From NCBI GenBank assembly GCA_947311845.1, contig CAMZMU010000111.1:14886799-14950798 (forward strand): a stretch of DNA of 64,000 nt. Direction: 5' to 3'. The position numbers and the translations under genes are program-made. The notes beneath the pieces were generated by a model. The model did not search any database. It was not told where the DNA came from and was given only the letters and a program-made list of their open reading frames with translations. The stretch comes from Poa pratensis (Eukaryota > Streptophyta > Magnoliopsida > Poales > Poaceae). Of the stretch, positions 34,176-46,035 are shown piece after piece; positions within the stretch are counted from its first letter, which is position 1; every line of letters starts with the position of its first letter.

Positions 34176-36935
34176 GCATCCCCAAGCTTAGTTCCTACTC
34201 GTCCTCGAGTAGGTAAACGATAAAAACAAATAATTTTTGAGGTGACATGCTACTATCATAATCTTGATCATATAATATTGCAAGGCACATGTAAATGAAT
34301 GAAGTGATCCAAGTCAATGGTCTATAATTTGCTACCAAATAGATAATGAGTAAACAATGAATCACACAAGCTAAACGTTTTCATGAATAGTACTTTCGAG
34401 ACAAGCATCAAACAGTTTTGCATAAGTGTTAACTCATAAAGCAATAGTTTCTAACAAAAGGTATTTAATCAACACAAAGGAAGAATTTAGTTTCAGCATT
34501 TGCTTCAACTTTCAACATATTTATCTCATGGATATTGTCAACACAAAGTAGTATAACAAGTCCAATACATTGCATATAACGCATGTTGTAACAAAGTTGA
34601 CACTAGTGTTTGCTTGTGGAAGACAGAAAGAATAGGAAAACTGACTCAACATAAAAGTAAAAGAAAGGCCCTTCGCAGAGGGAAGCAGGGATTAAATCAT
34701 GTGCTAGAGCTTTTAGGTTTTTGAAAGCATATAGAGATTGCATAAAATATTTGATACTCCTCCCAACCTTGCTAACACAAGCCATGGCTAACCGAATCCT
34801 CGGGTGCCTTCCATCAATCACATACCATGGAGGAGTATCTATTTTTGAGAGGTGTTTGTTAATTGTCAACGAATGGTAGCGGGTGAGAACAGTATTCTAC
34901 CTGTCGAACGGACTTTTAAGAGCGGCTCCCATGAAGGACGTTATTTCTACCAGCAAGGCAGATCATCCCTCTTTCTCTTTGGTTTACACACATTCAGGTA
35001 TTTCACTGTTTGTCATTGCTTACTGATGAATCAGGGCAAAAGTGTGAAGAGAATTAATTGGTTAAAGTTGTAATTAATTGGGACTGGGCACCCCGTTGCC
35101 AGCTCTTTTTGCAAGTTATTGGATAAGCGGATGTATATGCCACTAGTCCAGGTGTAAAAGTCCACTCGACAAATAGAATAAAGAATAACCACACTAATTC
35201 CTCATGAGCTAGTAAACATTGACACAAAAAGGGAATAATAACATTTTGAATAATTTAAAGGTAGCACATGAAAAATTTACTTGGAGTGGCAAGGAAATAC
35301 CACATATAGGTAGTTATGGTGGACACAAATGGCATGGATTTTGGCTCAAGGATTTGGATGCACGAGAAGCATTCCCTCTCAGTACAGAGTTTAGGCTAGC
35401 AAGGTTATGTAAGCAAACAAGAATATCAACCCGTACACCAAGTTTTATATGACAAACATATTGCAAACGTTATAAGACTTCATACCGTCTTCCTTGTTAA
35501 CCAAACCCTGTTATTAGAAAATATCTAGACCTTAGAGGTACCACGATGCAAACCAAATTTTCAACAAGCTTTACGGTAGTTCTTCACTAATAGGCTTAAC
35601 TCATGTGATGCACAATTTAATCATGATCTACTTGTTAACTCAAAACAATTGACAAGCATCAAGTTATCCATTTTAGTGATCTACAAGATTAAGCAAGTTT
35701 TTCCTTATACCAATTACCACATGCAACATTTTCTGAACCAACCAAACACCAATCAATTTATTTCATCAACTCTCCAAACAAATATAAGTGAAGCAAGAGA
35801 GTACTTTCTACAAAAGAAAGCTAATAGCTCTGACAAGAGATACATGAAAACAAGAGCTAAAAGCTGAACAGCGCTAGATATGAATACTCAACAAATATAA
35901 GTGAAGAATAGGAGTATTCTCATGAAAAAGCGGAGCGTGTCTCTCTCCCAATCAAGAATGCTAGGGTCCAGTCAAGCTTTATTGAAAATAAAATGCAATA
36001 CTGAAAATAAAAAGCACACAGACGCTCCAAGAAAAGCACATATGATGTGAAAGAATTAAAATATAGTTTCACTAGAGATGACCTGATAATTTTGACGATG
36101 AAGAAGGGGATGCCTTGGGCATCCCCAAGCTTAGACGCTTGAGTCTTCTTGAAATATGCTGGGGAGATCCATGGGAGCCTCCCCAAGCTTAAGCTCTTCA
36201 CTCTTCTTGATCCTATTATATCATCCTTCTCTCTTGACCCTTGAAAACTTCCGTCACACCAAACTCAAAGTAGATCTCATTAGAGGGTTAGTGCATAATC
36301 AAAAATTCACATGTTCTGTAAAGACGCAATATGATTTGTTACTTTAAACATTAGCTACAGCCACTGATGTTATGTGAAGCTCTTCCACCCAAAAAAGAAT
36401 TTCACTCAACACTAGTAAAAGAGAGAATGCGAAAAATAAAAAGGCATAATCTGTCTAAAACAGAACAGTCCGCAAAGACGAATTTTTTCGAGGCACTTAC
36501 GACGCTCAGATCGAGAAACTCTGAACTAATGAAAGTTTCAGACATTCATAAAGATTACGCACAAAAATTTCAGATTTTTTAACAATCTGGTGATTTTAGG
36601 AATTTCGTACAGTGAACAGCAAAAATCTGTTTCTGCGCAGCAATCAAAATTAAGCATCATCTTATCATTAGAGGCTACTCTTGGCACAACAATGCGAGAA
36701 AATAAAGATACAAAGGAGTTGCTACAGAAGTAAACAAACTCCTTGACTCAATAAAAGAAAAATTGCAGAAAAATAAAATGGGTTGCCTCCCATAAGCGCT
36801 TTTCTTTAACGCCTTTTAGCTAGGCACAAAGCATGCATCAAGTATTACCAAAGACATTGAAATCTCCTAACCTTTCGGTGGGATCGTCCTTCTTAATTGG
36901 AAAGAAGAACCTTCGATTAATAGGGGTATTGAATT

Positions 36936-37190
36936 TCATAAACCCATACTTTGCATTAATAAATACCCATTGTTCTTTAAAAAGGGTCTTCCAAGGACAA
37001 TATTACCAGGAGATTTTGCAAGAATCATAAAATTAACAGGGACAGTCTTATTCTGAATAGTAACCTTAACATCGTTAATAATCCCTATACTTTTTATGAT
37101 TGTTCCATCCGCATGAAAATGAAAAACAGGGTAACTAACCATATTATCATATTTTAATAAATCATAAACCATTTTTGGCATGATGGACAT
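36936..37190 (-). pseudogene. Retroelement aspartic-protease remnant
   Basis: An 84-codon frame contains the VNFMILAKSPGNIVLGRPFLK-like end of a gag-pol aspartic protease region (key words FMI and VLGRPFL). The catalytic D-[ST]-G loop is not in this frame. Upstream text to about 37320 is related but broken. It lies in the expected order, after gag, within the Gypsy element. Confidence 0.65.
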
Positions 37191-37452
37191 TGTAGAACCA
37201 AGATCACAGTAGGCACGGAACTTTTCATTACCAATATTAATCTCAATGAATGGTTCCCAATCATTTTTTAACTCAACTAAAGGTTGTTCTTTAGATTATG
37301 GCTCAGAGTTAAATCATCAATTGACTTTTCTATTTTATCTAGCTTAGAGAATATCCCAGTTTCATCCACTAGTGGAAAAATTGCCAAACCACTCAAAATA
37401 TTATGAGCTTTCATTGAATCAATCTCAGAAAAGGTTTCCCCTACCATGGTAT

Positions 37453-37650
37453 CTAGAGCAAGTTGATAAACAGAAAATAAACCATGGTAGAAATTTTTAT
37501 AAGAACTCTCAAGTCCATCTTAGGTTGCACCTTCTTGTGCAATTCCAAAATTCTCGCCCAGGCATTCCTAAAGGATTCCCCACCTTCCTGCCTAAAAGTA
37601 ATAATTTCTCCCACAGGTGGCACTACGGAAAAAGGAGCAGAGCTAGACAT
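37453..37650 (-). pseudogene. Gag N-terminal fragment of the Gypsy element
   Basis: From an ATG at 37650 the frame reads MSSSAPFSVVPP and then the gag core words FRQEGGESFRNAWARI and LHKKVQPKMDL, and ends after about 65 residues. The GES...AW pattern is that of the retrotransposon gag core. It is truncated and continues into unrelated frames, so no complete capsid protein is made. Confidence 0.65.
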
Positions 37651-37845
37651 GATGACTAACAGAAAACAAAACTGAAAATAAACTAAATGCAAGTAACTAA
37701 TTTTTTTGTGTTTTTGATAATTGAAAGCAAACAAGATAAAATAAAATAAACTAAGCAAGACAAAAACAAAGTAAAGAGATTGGAAGCGTGAAACTCCCCT
37801 TGCAGAAGACTGCTGTCTCCCCGGCAACGGCGCCAGAAAAATAGC

Positions 37846-39440
37846 TTGATGACGTGAAACACACGTTCGTTGGGAGACCCCAAGAGGAAGGTATGATGTA
37901 GTCAGCAGCAAGTTTTCCCTCAGAAAGAAACCAAGGTTATCGAACCAGTAGGAGCAGCAACTCTTCAGAAGGTTGTCAACGGCGCCAGAAAAATAGTGTT
38001 GAGGGAGTCTGGACTGTTGACGTGGAATCTGCACACAACACAATCAAACTACTTTGCCCCAACGAAACAGTGAGGTTGTCAATCTCACTGGCTTGCTGAA
38101 AACAAAGGATTAAACGTATGGTGTGGAAAATGAGTATTAAATTGCAGAGAATGAAAAAGGAACAGTTTGCAGTTTGTGGTTGTTTAATCAGTGTAAAAGA
38201 ATGGACCGGGGTCCACAGTTCACTAGTGGTGTCTCTCCATAAAAGATAACTAACATGTTGGGTGAACAAATTACAGCTGGGCAATTGACGAATAGTGAGC
38301 GCATGACAATGCATATACATGACATGTTGACTACTATGATATTTAATTGGGCATTACGACATAATACATAGATCGTTATCCAACAGCATCTATGACTAAT
38401 AATCCACCGCCGGGTTGTCATCCGAGTCCCCATTGGTATTAAGTTGCAAGCAACGGATAATTGCATTAAGTAAAGTGCGTAATGTAAACAAACACATATG
38501 TCCGTGGACATAGCATCGTTAGGTTATCCCTAGTGGCAACAGCACATCCACAACCTTAGAACTTTCTGTCACTGTCCCAGGTTAAACGGAGACATGAACC
38601 CACTATCTAGCATAAATACTCTCTCTTGGAGTTACAAGCATCTACTTGGCCAAAGCATCTACGAGTAACGGAAAGCATGCAAGATCTTAAATAACATATA
38701 AGATAGATTGATAATCAACTTGACATAATATTCAATATTCATCGGATCCCAGCAAACACAACATGTAGCATTACAATAATATGATCTTGATCATGTAGGG
38801 CAGCTCACAAGATCTAAACATGATGGCACAAAGTGGAGAGACAACCATCTAGCTACTGCTATGGACCCGTAGTCCAAGGATGAACTACTCACGCATCACT
38901 CCGGAGGCAGGCATGGCGATGTAGAAGCCTCCGGTGACGATTCCCCTCTCCGGCAGGGTGCCGGGAAGAGGTTCTGAACCCTCCCGAGCTAGGGTTGACG
39001 ACGGCGGCGTCTCTGGAACTTTTCGTGGATATTTGCTCAGGTACTTAGGGTTTTCGCGTCGGGGGGAATAAGTAGGCGAAAGGGCGGCGGCTGGAGAGGC
39101 CGTGGGGCCCACACCACCCCAGGGCGCGGCAGAGGGGGGCCCGCGCCCTGGCCACGTGTGGGGCCCACGTGGCTCCTCTCCGTCGCCTCTTTGGTCCGTC
39201 AGATGAGTTCTGGTAAAATAGGGACCCCGTGTAGTTTCGTCCAATTCCGAGAATATTTCCAGACTAGCTTTTCTGGAATACAAAAACAGCAGAAAACAGG
39301 AACTGGCACTTCGGCATCTTGTTAATAGGTTAGTCCCAAAAAATGTATAAAAGTGATATAAAGTAGATGCAAAACATGTAGCAATTGGTATAAAACAAGC
39401 ATGGAACATCAAAAATTATAGATACGTTTGAGACGTATCA
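37846..39440 (-). repeat. LTR (5' LTR of the Gypsy element), 1595 bp
   Basis: This is the upstream LTR in the element's own direction, next to the primer-binding site at 37818-37835. TG...CA ends are intact. A 20-base copy of the primer-binding-site flank (caacggcgccagaaaaatag) sits inside it at 37977-37996 and in the partner LTR at 32716-32735; the functional copy is at 37825-37844. Confidence 0.92.
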
Positions 39441-39445
39441 ATCAC

Positions 39446-41461
39446 CATGTCCGTCGATCTAAAGGGGGAGGGCTGTATCGGCGAGCGTGAGCGTCGGCGG
39501 CACCGGCGCCGTCGCGGCCGCGCTGGAGAGAGGAAGAAGGGAGGGGAAAGTGCGCTGTCGTTTTTACACGAAGATCCTCAATGTTTTTTGAATTTGTGAA
39601 CCAGTCCTTTGCGGGGGGTTTCCTGCAAATTTCCACTCTGTAGCACGACGTGGCAGTCTCTGATTGGAAGAAATTGCCCAGCTACAGTACTTGCATCTCG
39701 CACGGTTTTTAAAGGCATCCAGGCCGTCGGTTGCCTCGATCGGACGGGCGCGGAAAAGGGGCGACGTGGAGGCTCGAATCGGGGTTGGTTTCGTCGTACT
39801 TTTATATATAGTAGGATTTTTCAAATAAAAACAAACTAATCTAGATATAATAATACTTTATATGATCTTCAACATACTATCTTAGTGCCATAAAAACAGA
39901 AACACGTTTAAATAGATGTAGAACCTAGACACATACCGACAATGAAACTTTAATGTCGTTTAGAAGTCGCGGGGGATGTCAAAGCTCTAAATTCTTTCTT
40001 GAATGTTTCCCACAATCTTACCAAGATCAAAACTTCTAAACATCTCTTGCTTTGTGCAGCACACTCATTAGCCCAACCATCGGACATCGACATGATCCAA
40101 CGGCTTCGACGTAAACTTCCACAACCATCAACGTTCTCCCCACCGTGGCTTTTAAGGAATCATCCACTTGTTCCTTGTCTAGCCATAGAATTTCCGGTCC
40201 CTCCTTACACGTACTTCTTGATCTTTGAAAGAGTATTTCATTCCTTATATTGTTTTTGTCAAGATGACACCGGGGTTAGAGAAGGACTAATAATATCTCT
40301 AAGCTTATACTCAGGTTTTACTCCTTCAAGATGATGGTGAATGATGGTTGGAGACACCCCATTTAAAAGGAAGAAAAAGCATCGACTTACTTCATAGCAT
40401 TTCCTTTACTTATTTGAGTCTTAGGTATGCCACACTATTAAGAGAGGTTTTCTTATTCAACAACAAGGGGTGTTCACGAAAAAGCCTAACTACTTTTTTC
40501 TTCATCCAATACATAGAGGAGAAAGTAGACAGATCTGTTGAAAACTTCCATTTAGATAATTTCTTGAACCTGAATCTTGAGTGGATTCCGAGCTTGAGTC
40601 AAAATATTACGAATCAATTCCGAGCAAGTCGGATTTTCTCGAACATGTTTCAAAGTTAATTTGGTTCAAGTCTGTAGGTATTGTGGTCTGGCCGGGAGTC
40701 CAATTGAGCTTCTACTTCGTAGGGGAAGCTCAAGAAGAAGGTGGTGTTCTTGTCGTACGGGTGTCCTTCTTGTCGTACGGGTTTGTATGGATTTGTAAGA
40801 TTTGAAGAAAATGGCAAATATATAAGGGTTGCCCGGCTCTTTCGTGGATCCGCCTAGACGCGGCCGTGGCAGGAGGTCCAATTTGGCAAGTCCGATTGGG
40901 GTTGCTGTAAGCTGTAACGTATCATAACTGGATGCATGCTGCTGCCCTATGAATGGTACCGCGTTGTAGCACTAGGCACATCATGTTGCCGCCACACGGG
41001 ATCCGGATCGCCGGTTGAAACCGCGGGACCAAATCTGGGAAGCTGGCGAGGTCTCCAGCCAGGCGGGCACCCATTTCCTCGCATTTGTTTACTCCGGTCT
41101 GCGGCGGCCGGGAATCTCTCCTCACGCTAACTGCCGCCGGTGCGAGTCGACACCCCACCCCCAGCTCACCCCGCCCCTCCCTTCCCCGCACGGCTGCACC
41201 GCACCGGCCGGAGGACGGACGGCGATCCCAGCTAGCCAGCTAGCTGCCGCCAACCCAGCCCCCGCATTTCATTAATCCACAACCCATCACCCCTTCCCTG
41301 AGCTCCCCCGCACTACGCGGCTCCCCTGTGCACTAGTACCACATCACGCGACGTTGACATTGGCCCCTTCCGTTTCCCCACCGCCACCGCCACCTCGTCT
41401 TCCCCGTCCTATCCACGCCGAGTCCTGACTCGCGCGAGGGGGGCTCGTCGCGCCGCTGGCG
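39446..41461. other. Intergenic, upstream of the U-box gene
   Basis: The first 400 bases are the far side of the Gypsy target. The middle (39990-40660) is AT-rich with short frames that I cannot identify. A small tandem pair, cttgtcgtacgggt, lies at about 40748-40781. From 40930 the sequence turns GC-rich and presumably holds the promoter and 5' UTR of the U-box gene; no TATA box was assigned. Confidence 0.4.
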
Positions 41462-44400
41462 ATGGCGACGGCCGAGGCGGCGGCGGAGATCGTGCGGGAG
41501 ATCGCGGCGGTGGGCGCCGCCGACCTGGCCGCCGCCGCCGAGCCGTTGCGGGCCGACTGCCTCCGCCTCGCGCGGAAGGTCTCCCTGCTCCCGCACCTCA
41601 TCGCGGAGGTCGCCGAGACGGGGGACGCCGCCGCGGGGCAGCCCGAGGCGGCCGCGTGGGTGTGCGAGCTGCTCAGGGCGCTCCAGGCGGCCAGGAGATT
41701 CATCGCGCTCGGGCGCGCCCCCGCGTTCACGACGGAGGCCGCGGATCAGGTGACTGCCGGGGACCTCTTGTTTGAATCGCGCCACCTGCATTGCTCGGTA
41801 GTTGGTGCGCCGCTCTTCGTGAGATTCCGTCGAACACATAGAGCGCGATTTGTTTTCTTTCCGTTTGCTTGCTAGCATCATCCTAGTCCACTTCCGTCAA
41901 TAATTGGTATGCGGGGCAGTATTTGGAAATACACGTGACTATTAGTTTCTCTTGAGCATAGACCATAGATCGCCGCTCCTCGCAGCTACTCCTTCCTCGC
42001 ACTGTGATATCTTTTAAGTGCTGCAGGTCTAATTAGACTCGATTACATCGCGATATTTTCTTGTCGATTCAAGCTTGTCCCACGATGTCTCGATCAACGA
42101 TGAATTTAAACTTATGAGCAGCAAGAACAGCAAGGTGGCAGACAACATCTTAGCATGCTTAGCAAGGAGCCAAAGACCATAGATTACAGTGTCAATTGTC
42201 GACCTTGTTTCCTACCATACCTGTTCTCCTAAATGCTCATCGTCATTGCCAATTTGTATTGCTTGCCGATTACTGAAATCTTTCAATATTATTATCAGAT
42301 GAAAAGCCACTTTGTAACATTCATTGTCTAAAAAGCAATGCATATTACACCACCATAAATAAACTCATTGCACATACAAATTGGGTTACTTCAAATTATG
42401 TATTAGATCTTCCTATCTAAATTGACATTACTTACTGGAGACTTTTGATACGGATCTGGTCTTGTAGTTCATCACATTAGTTTTGGGTCTCAAGACCACA
42501 CTATGCTACTTATTAAGATAACAATGGCAAGTTTATGTGACTCTGTGTGCCGTGAAGTGGATAAGCGAGTCATTTTACTCCTTGAAATCATCCCTCCTGA
42601 AATCGGTCCAAGGTTGATCTTATGTTGTTAGACCATTCTCTTTTTTTTTTCTTGAACCTCTGAGAAGTAGCATGTCAAGCTTCAATTGCCTTGGTGAATT
42701 AGTGTTCAGTTGTCACTGTAAATCTCTACTTTTTCTCTTCTAATTTTCCAGGAGGATTTACTTGATTACTTGTATGAGCTATTTGTCCACAAGTTGCTAT
42801 TTACATCAGGAGTTACGCTCACACAGTCTTGTAATCCAAGCAATCTATACAATCACTAGATTATTTCCTAAGAGGAAGCACAATACATGCAACTTTTAGC
42901 TTGTGTTGCCTGCAGAGTTGTTCTCTACTTGGTTATATTTGTGGGGCCAAACTGATCTTGTTTAAATGAAATAAGCTGCACACATTCCTTTGTATACCTA
43001 ATCTCCGAGAAGGCCAGCACATGATTATACCAATTGACAGGAATGTATGTAGAAAGATCTTTTCTCTGCATGCACCTTGTTAATTCCTAATGCAAAATTC
43101 CATGTCTGACAAATGTTGAATTTACATACAGTGTGTGAATATGAAATATGTACCTCGCGTCTCGGCATCCATTATAGTTCATTATCCTGCCAAATGTTGC
43201 ATATCGCATTGGCATCCTTTGTTACTGGCAACTTAGATGTGATTTCTGATGTCTTATTTTGATACCTGCATGTCAGTTGATTCAATTAATAACATGCATT
43301 TGTGTATATAGGCTGACCTGCTTTATGCCCTGTTTTCATTGTTAAGGATGACATCGAGAAGACTATTGCTATTCAGTTCAAGTATGTGACTTGGCAATTG
43401 CAAGCAGCTCTAACAAACCTACCACATATCTGTTTTCAAATATCCGATGAAGTTCAAGAAGAGGTATAGTTAGCCTGCTTGACTGATACTTTTCAATGAT
43501 TGCTCCCTCATTAATTAATCATAGCTGTTTTATTTTATATATCTGTAGGTTGATTTAGTGCGGGGTCAGCTTAAAAGAGAGATGGAGAAGAAGGGAGCCC
43601 TTGATGTAAAGCTTTTTTCGAAAATTCATGATATCTTAATTCGTCATGCTGATACTGTTGTATCACAATCTCAAGAACCACACGACCAGCCAGAGACATT
43701 GCAGATGGAAAACTTCAGCAGTGATCACCTGGAGTTGCAAAATATTGCTTTACTAATTTCAGAAATTAGCGGGATATCTAAATCTGACATCAAGAAAATA
43801 ACATCTGAGCTAATTGAAGGACTTGAAAACACTGGAGTTGCTGATTCTGCAGAACTTATCAATATTGATAGCCAAACAAGTGCCGAAGCAAAAAACCCAC
43901 CTGACAAAGTGAAGAAGCTTGAATCTGTTGCTATGCCTGAAGATTTCCGTTGCCCAATATCTCTTGAGCTGATGAGAGATCCTGTCATTGTGTCAACAGG
44001 ACAGGTAAATTTGCGCACTATCACCTATTATTCATTCGCACTGCACTTAAAGAGTGTTTTTGCTTATGCTTCAAACATAATTTGGCATCTGCTGACAATT
44101 TGCTCGCTAATGTTGTAGACATATGAGCGTGCTTTCATTCAAAGGTGGATTGATTGTGGGAACCGGACCTGTCCAAAAACTCAACAGAAGCTCCAAAACC
44201 TCACATTAACCCCGAACTATGTTTTGAGAAGTTTGATATTGCAGTGGTGTGAGGAAAAAGGGATTGAACCACCTACGAGATCGAAGTATGAAGGTTCTTC
44301 TGTAGAGGTGGGCCAGGAGAGATTAGCAATTGAAGCATTAGTACGCAATCTCGCTTGCAGCTCGTTGGATGAACGGAAATCTGCTGCTGCTGAAATAAGA

Positions 44401-45177
44401 TCTTTGGCCAAGAAAAGTACAGACAATCGTATGCTTCTAGCAGAGTCCGGTGCTATTCCTGCTCTAGTGAAACTTCTGTCCTCAAAAGACCCCAAAACGC
44501 AAGAACATGCAGTTACGTCTCTTTTGAACCTCTCCATATATGATCAAAACAAGGAACTGATAGTGGTTGGTGGCGCCATTGTCCCAATCATACAAGTGCT
44601 TAAGATTGGTAGCATGGAGGCGAGAGAAAATGCAGCTGCGGCTATTTTTAGCTTGTCACTAATCGATGATAACAAAATAATGATAGGAAGCACCCCTGGG
44701 GCCATTGATGCACTGGTTGAGTTGCTGCAGAGAGGTAGTTCAAGAGGTAGAAAAGATGCAGCAACAGCACTGTTCAATTTATGCATATATCAAGCAAACA
44801 AGGTCCGTGCGGTTCGAGCAGGAATATTGTCACCCCTGGTTCAGATGCTGCAAGATTCATCTAGCAATGGAGCTACTGATGAAGCGCTCACAATCTTGTC
44901 AGTTCTCGTGAGTCACAATGAGTGTAAAACCGCCATAGCCAAGGCTAACACCATTCCCTTCTTGATCGATTTGCTAAGATCAAGCCAGGCCCGCAACAAG
45001 GAGAATGCTGCTGCAATTTTACTTGCCCTTTGCAAGAAGGATGCACAGAATCTTGCTTGCATAGGAAGGCTGGGTGCTCAAATACCGCTAACCGAGCTCT
45101 CCAAGACAGGCTCGGACAGAGCCAAGCGCAAGGCAACTTCTCTCCTGGAGCACCTCAGTAAGTTGCAGGTGCTCTAG
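41462..45177 (+). CDS. U-box E3 ubiquitin ligase with ARM repeats (PUB-ARM)
   Basis: Four exons, all in phase 0 with GT-AG introns: 41462-41749, 43347-43463, 43549-44004 and 44119-45177. They give 639 residues. Exons 1-3 encode the plant-specific U-box N-terminal domain (about 1-255), which binds partners such as receptor kinases and exocyst parts. The U-box spans about 266-340 (EDFRCPISLELMRDPVIVSTGQ joined over an intron to TYERAFIQRWI and CPKTQQKL) and recruits the E2 enzyme. Armadillo repeats fill about 355-635, with the typical GAIPALVKLLSS and NAAAAIFSLSL words, for substrate binding. The layout equals the SPL11/PUB12-14 class, which acts in cell death, defence and hormone signalling. 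No lesion is seen. Intron 1 is 1.6 kb. The precise orthologue (rice PUB12-like or other) is a guess. Confidence 0.93.
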
Positions 45178-45872
45178 TGTCCTTGCCCATCGCATACCAT
45201 TTTGCACGTGTGCTTGTGTTTGACGTGTACGTATACATACGAAAGCTGTAACTTGGTCTGTTATTGAGTGTGAAATTAGTGGGCTGGTGATCAGGTTTCA
45301 GACAACCTCAAATGTGTTCATTGATGGCTACAATAAAAGGGTTGGTGCTGCTGGATCTGATATGTGTTGTTGCTCATCTGCATGAAGTTCCTCTTGAGCC
45401 TTTTCGCCCACATTACAAAATTATTACGATCTCGATCAAAATATCTATTCATGACTTCTTGGCTCCAAGATACTATCAGCGTGACATTAACCAGATACCT
45501 TTTTTAATGACGCAAACTATTACCCTTGACTTGTTTATTCGAAAGATCAGAGATTTGGACGGCACTCAGGGCCGCCATAATCTCACATCACCATCTGTTG
45601 CAACCAAATTCGTTAGAAGCCCCAATATATTCATCTGAGCATGATAACAGCACGGTGATTCGGGTTTGAAAAGCACACGGCAACCGTGACTTTGTGTTTG
45701 TTTTCTTTGATTTCGGGATCTTCCCGATTCAGGAATGGATAGTGAGGGTGACTTGGACAGATAGTGATCTGTTTGACATTTGATTTTCCTTGATGCTGTG
45801 TTCGCTCTTGTGAACATTTGACCGCTCAGAGCATCTGTCCGCAGAGCCCGTAGCCGTGAGACACTTGTGTAA
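45178..45872. other. 3' flank of the U-box gene
   Basis: The 3' UTR probably ends within a few hundred bases, with possible polyadenylation words such as caataaaag near 45330. A 108-codon frame at 45312-45638 has no motif and lies in UTR-like sequence, so it is not called as a gene. Confidence 0.4.
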
Positions 45873-46035
45873 GAGCATCTCCACCGGCGCGCCCAACTCC
45901 GCTCCCAATACGCGTTTTGGGCGCGCCGGCACCAAACCGTCCCCCAGCGACGCGCCGAATAGCCGAAAAGTTGTCGGCACGCCTCATTACAGCGTCCGAC
46001 AACCCCATTTCGCGCCCAGATTTTAGGAACGCAAG
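45873..46035. mobile_element. Fragment of a Harbinger-like element (left end only)
   Basis: It starts GAGCATCTCCACCGGCGCGC after taa, the same terminus as the full element at 51643 (GAGCATCTCCAACGGCGCGC, also after taa). It continues with GC-rich text such as ttttgggcgcgccggc and gccgaatagccg. No matching right end was found, so it is truncated or diverged. The end coordinate is approximate. Confidence 0.55.

Larger units (their letters stand above)
32586..39440 (-). mobile_element. Complete non-autonomous Gypsy LTR retrotransposon
   Basis: Two near-identical LTRs (32586-34175 and 37846-39440) enclose 3.67 kb. The element is flanked by the 5-bp duplication atcac (32581-32585 and 39441-39445). 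It reads on minus: LTRs start TGATACGTCTCAAACG and end in ACGTCATCA, and a primer-binding site (TGGCGCCGTTGCCGGGGA, plus 37818-37835) follows the right LTR. A polypurine tract (AAGCTTGGGGATGC, plus 34176-34189) precedes the left LTR. Only gag and protease scraps are present. There is no reverse transcriptase, RNase H or integrase, so it relied on enzymes from a relative. The LTR start matches a large Triticeae Gypsy family by memory; I do not name it. Confidence 0.92.

Noticed and set aside
40747..40786. Short tandem pair cttgtcgtacgggt
   Set aside because: Two copies of 14-20 bases only; too short to class as a functional repeat.
45312..45638. 108-codon frame downstream of the U-box gene
   Set aside because: Located in the 3' UTR region, no motif and no splice signals; likely chance.
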